Assembly: GCA_029051965.1 (NCBI GenBank)
Contig: JAIDJZ010000025.1
Coordinates: 1 to 7,015, forward strand
From: Paramuribaculum sp.
GTDB taxonomy: Bacteria; Bacteroidota; Bacteroidia; Bacteroidales; Muribaculaceae
Direction: 5' to 3'
Length of the DNA: 7,015 bases
Shown: positions 6,942 to 7,015 of the stretch, one piece after another
Position numbering within the stretch: the stretch's first letter is position 1
Layout of the letters: the number at the start of each line of letters is the position of its first letter
Position numbers and translations under genes: made by a program
Notes under the pieces: model-generated
What the model saw: the letters and a program-made list of their open reading frames with translations, nothing else
Database searches by the model: none
What the model was told of the DNA's origin: nothing

Positions 6942-7015
6942 GCTTTCGGCCGATGTTATGTTGTTCTGGACCGGGGAAGTTTAAACCAAGACGGGCCCCA
7001 CAGCACCCACGCAAA
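6925..7015. other. Degraded contig end (probable sequence errors, possibly adapter-derived)
   Basis: On the minus strand the peptidase frame meets a TAA at 6983-6981. Family members normally read roughly KLG.P.VVN.SLG just before GPHDG, but the open frame gives VETTIPLVKND. In the neighbouring frame, bases 6957-6934 read NIGRKLGI, which fits the missing segment. This suggests at least one frameshift and several substitutions near 6915-6933. The outermost bases (about 6980-7005) have no coding sense and loosely resemble the complement of the Nextera read-2 adapter, with several gaps. The comparison is from memory of the family. Confidence 0.6.

Noticed and set aside
1..7015. CRISPR arrays, tRNA or rRNA genes, insertion sequences
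   Set aside because: Reading both strands showed no regularly spaced repeats, no tRNA-like cloverleaf or rRNA sequence, and no transposase.

Overview
The window looks like a metagenomic contig from a gut Bacteroidales bacterium, possibly of the Muribaculaceae. This rests on protein character, on a Bacteroidetes-style gene order, on a type IX secretion (T9SS)-like C-terminal tail, on promoter-like TTTG / TAnnTTTG motifs rather than E. coli-type boxes, and on GC-rich coding DNA with AT-rich gaps. The family-level assignment is inference. All recognised genes lie on the minus strand, so transcription runs from right to left.

Layout from right to left (5' to 3' of the genes): (i) 6925-7015 is a damaged contig end. 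(ii) 5562-6941 is the C-terminal part of a subtilisin-family (S8) serine peptidase with a T9SS-type sorting tail, followed by a strong hairpin terminator at 5505-5541. (iii) 5310-5504 is a short gap with a plausible Bacteroidales promoter at 5458-5489. (iv) A tightly packed branched-chain amino acid cluster follows: ilvD (3468-5309), ilvB (1724-3460), ilvN (1182-1727) and an acyl-ACP thioesterase (418-1179), with gaps of 7 nt, a 4-nt ATGA overlap and 2 nt. (v) 176-417 is an AT-rich, repeat-rich gap of 242 nt. (vi) The first 46 codons of ilvC (38-175) follow. (vii) Bases 1-37 are a near-exact Nextera sequencing adapter, not genome.

IlvBN (acetohydroxyacid synthase), IlvC (ketol-acid reductoisomerase) and IlvD (dihydroxyacid dehydratase) make up the common valine/isoleucine pathway down to the 2-keto acids. 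The thioesterase cuts fatty acids from acyl carrier protein. Its place inside this operon fits a lineage in which branched-chain keto acids also prime iso/anteiso fatty acids, but that link is inference.

The most notable unexplained structure is a 22-nt inverted repeat (21/22 pairs) at 192-213 and 358-379. It encloses 144 nt between the thioesterase and ilvC, and each arm carries an outward-facing TAAATTTG box. An invertible promoter, a small MITE-like element or paired operator sites are all possible. No other candidate for a new system is visible: the rest is ordinary biosynthesis plus one secreted protease.
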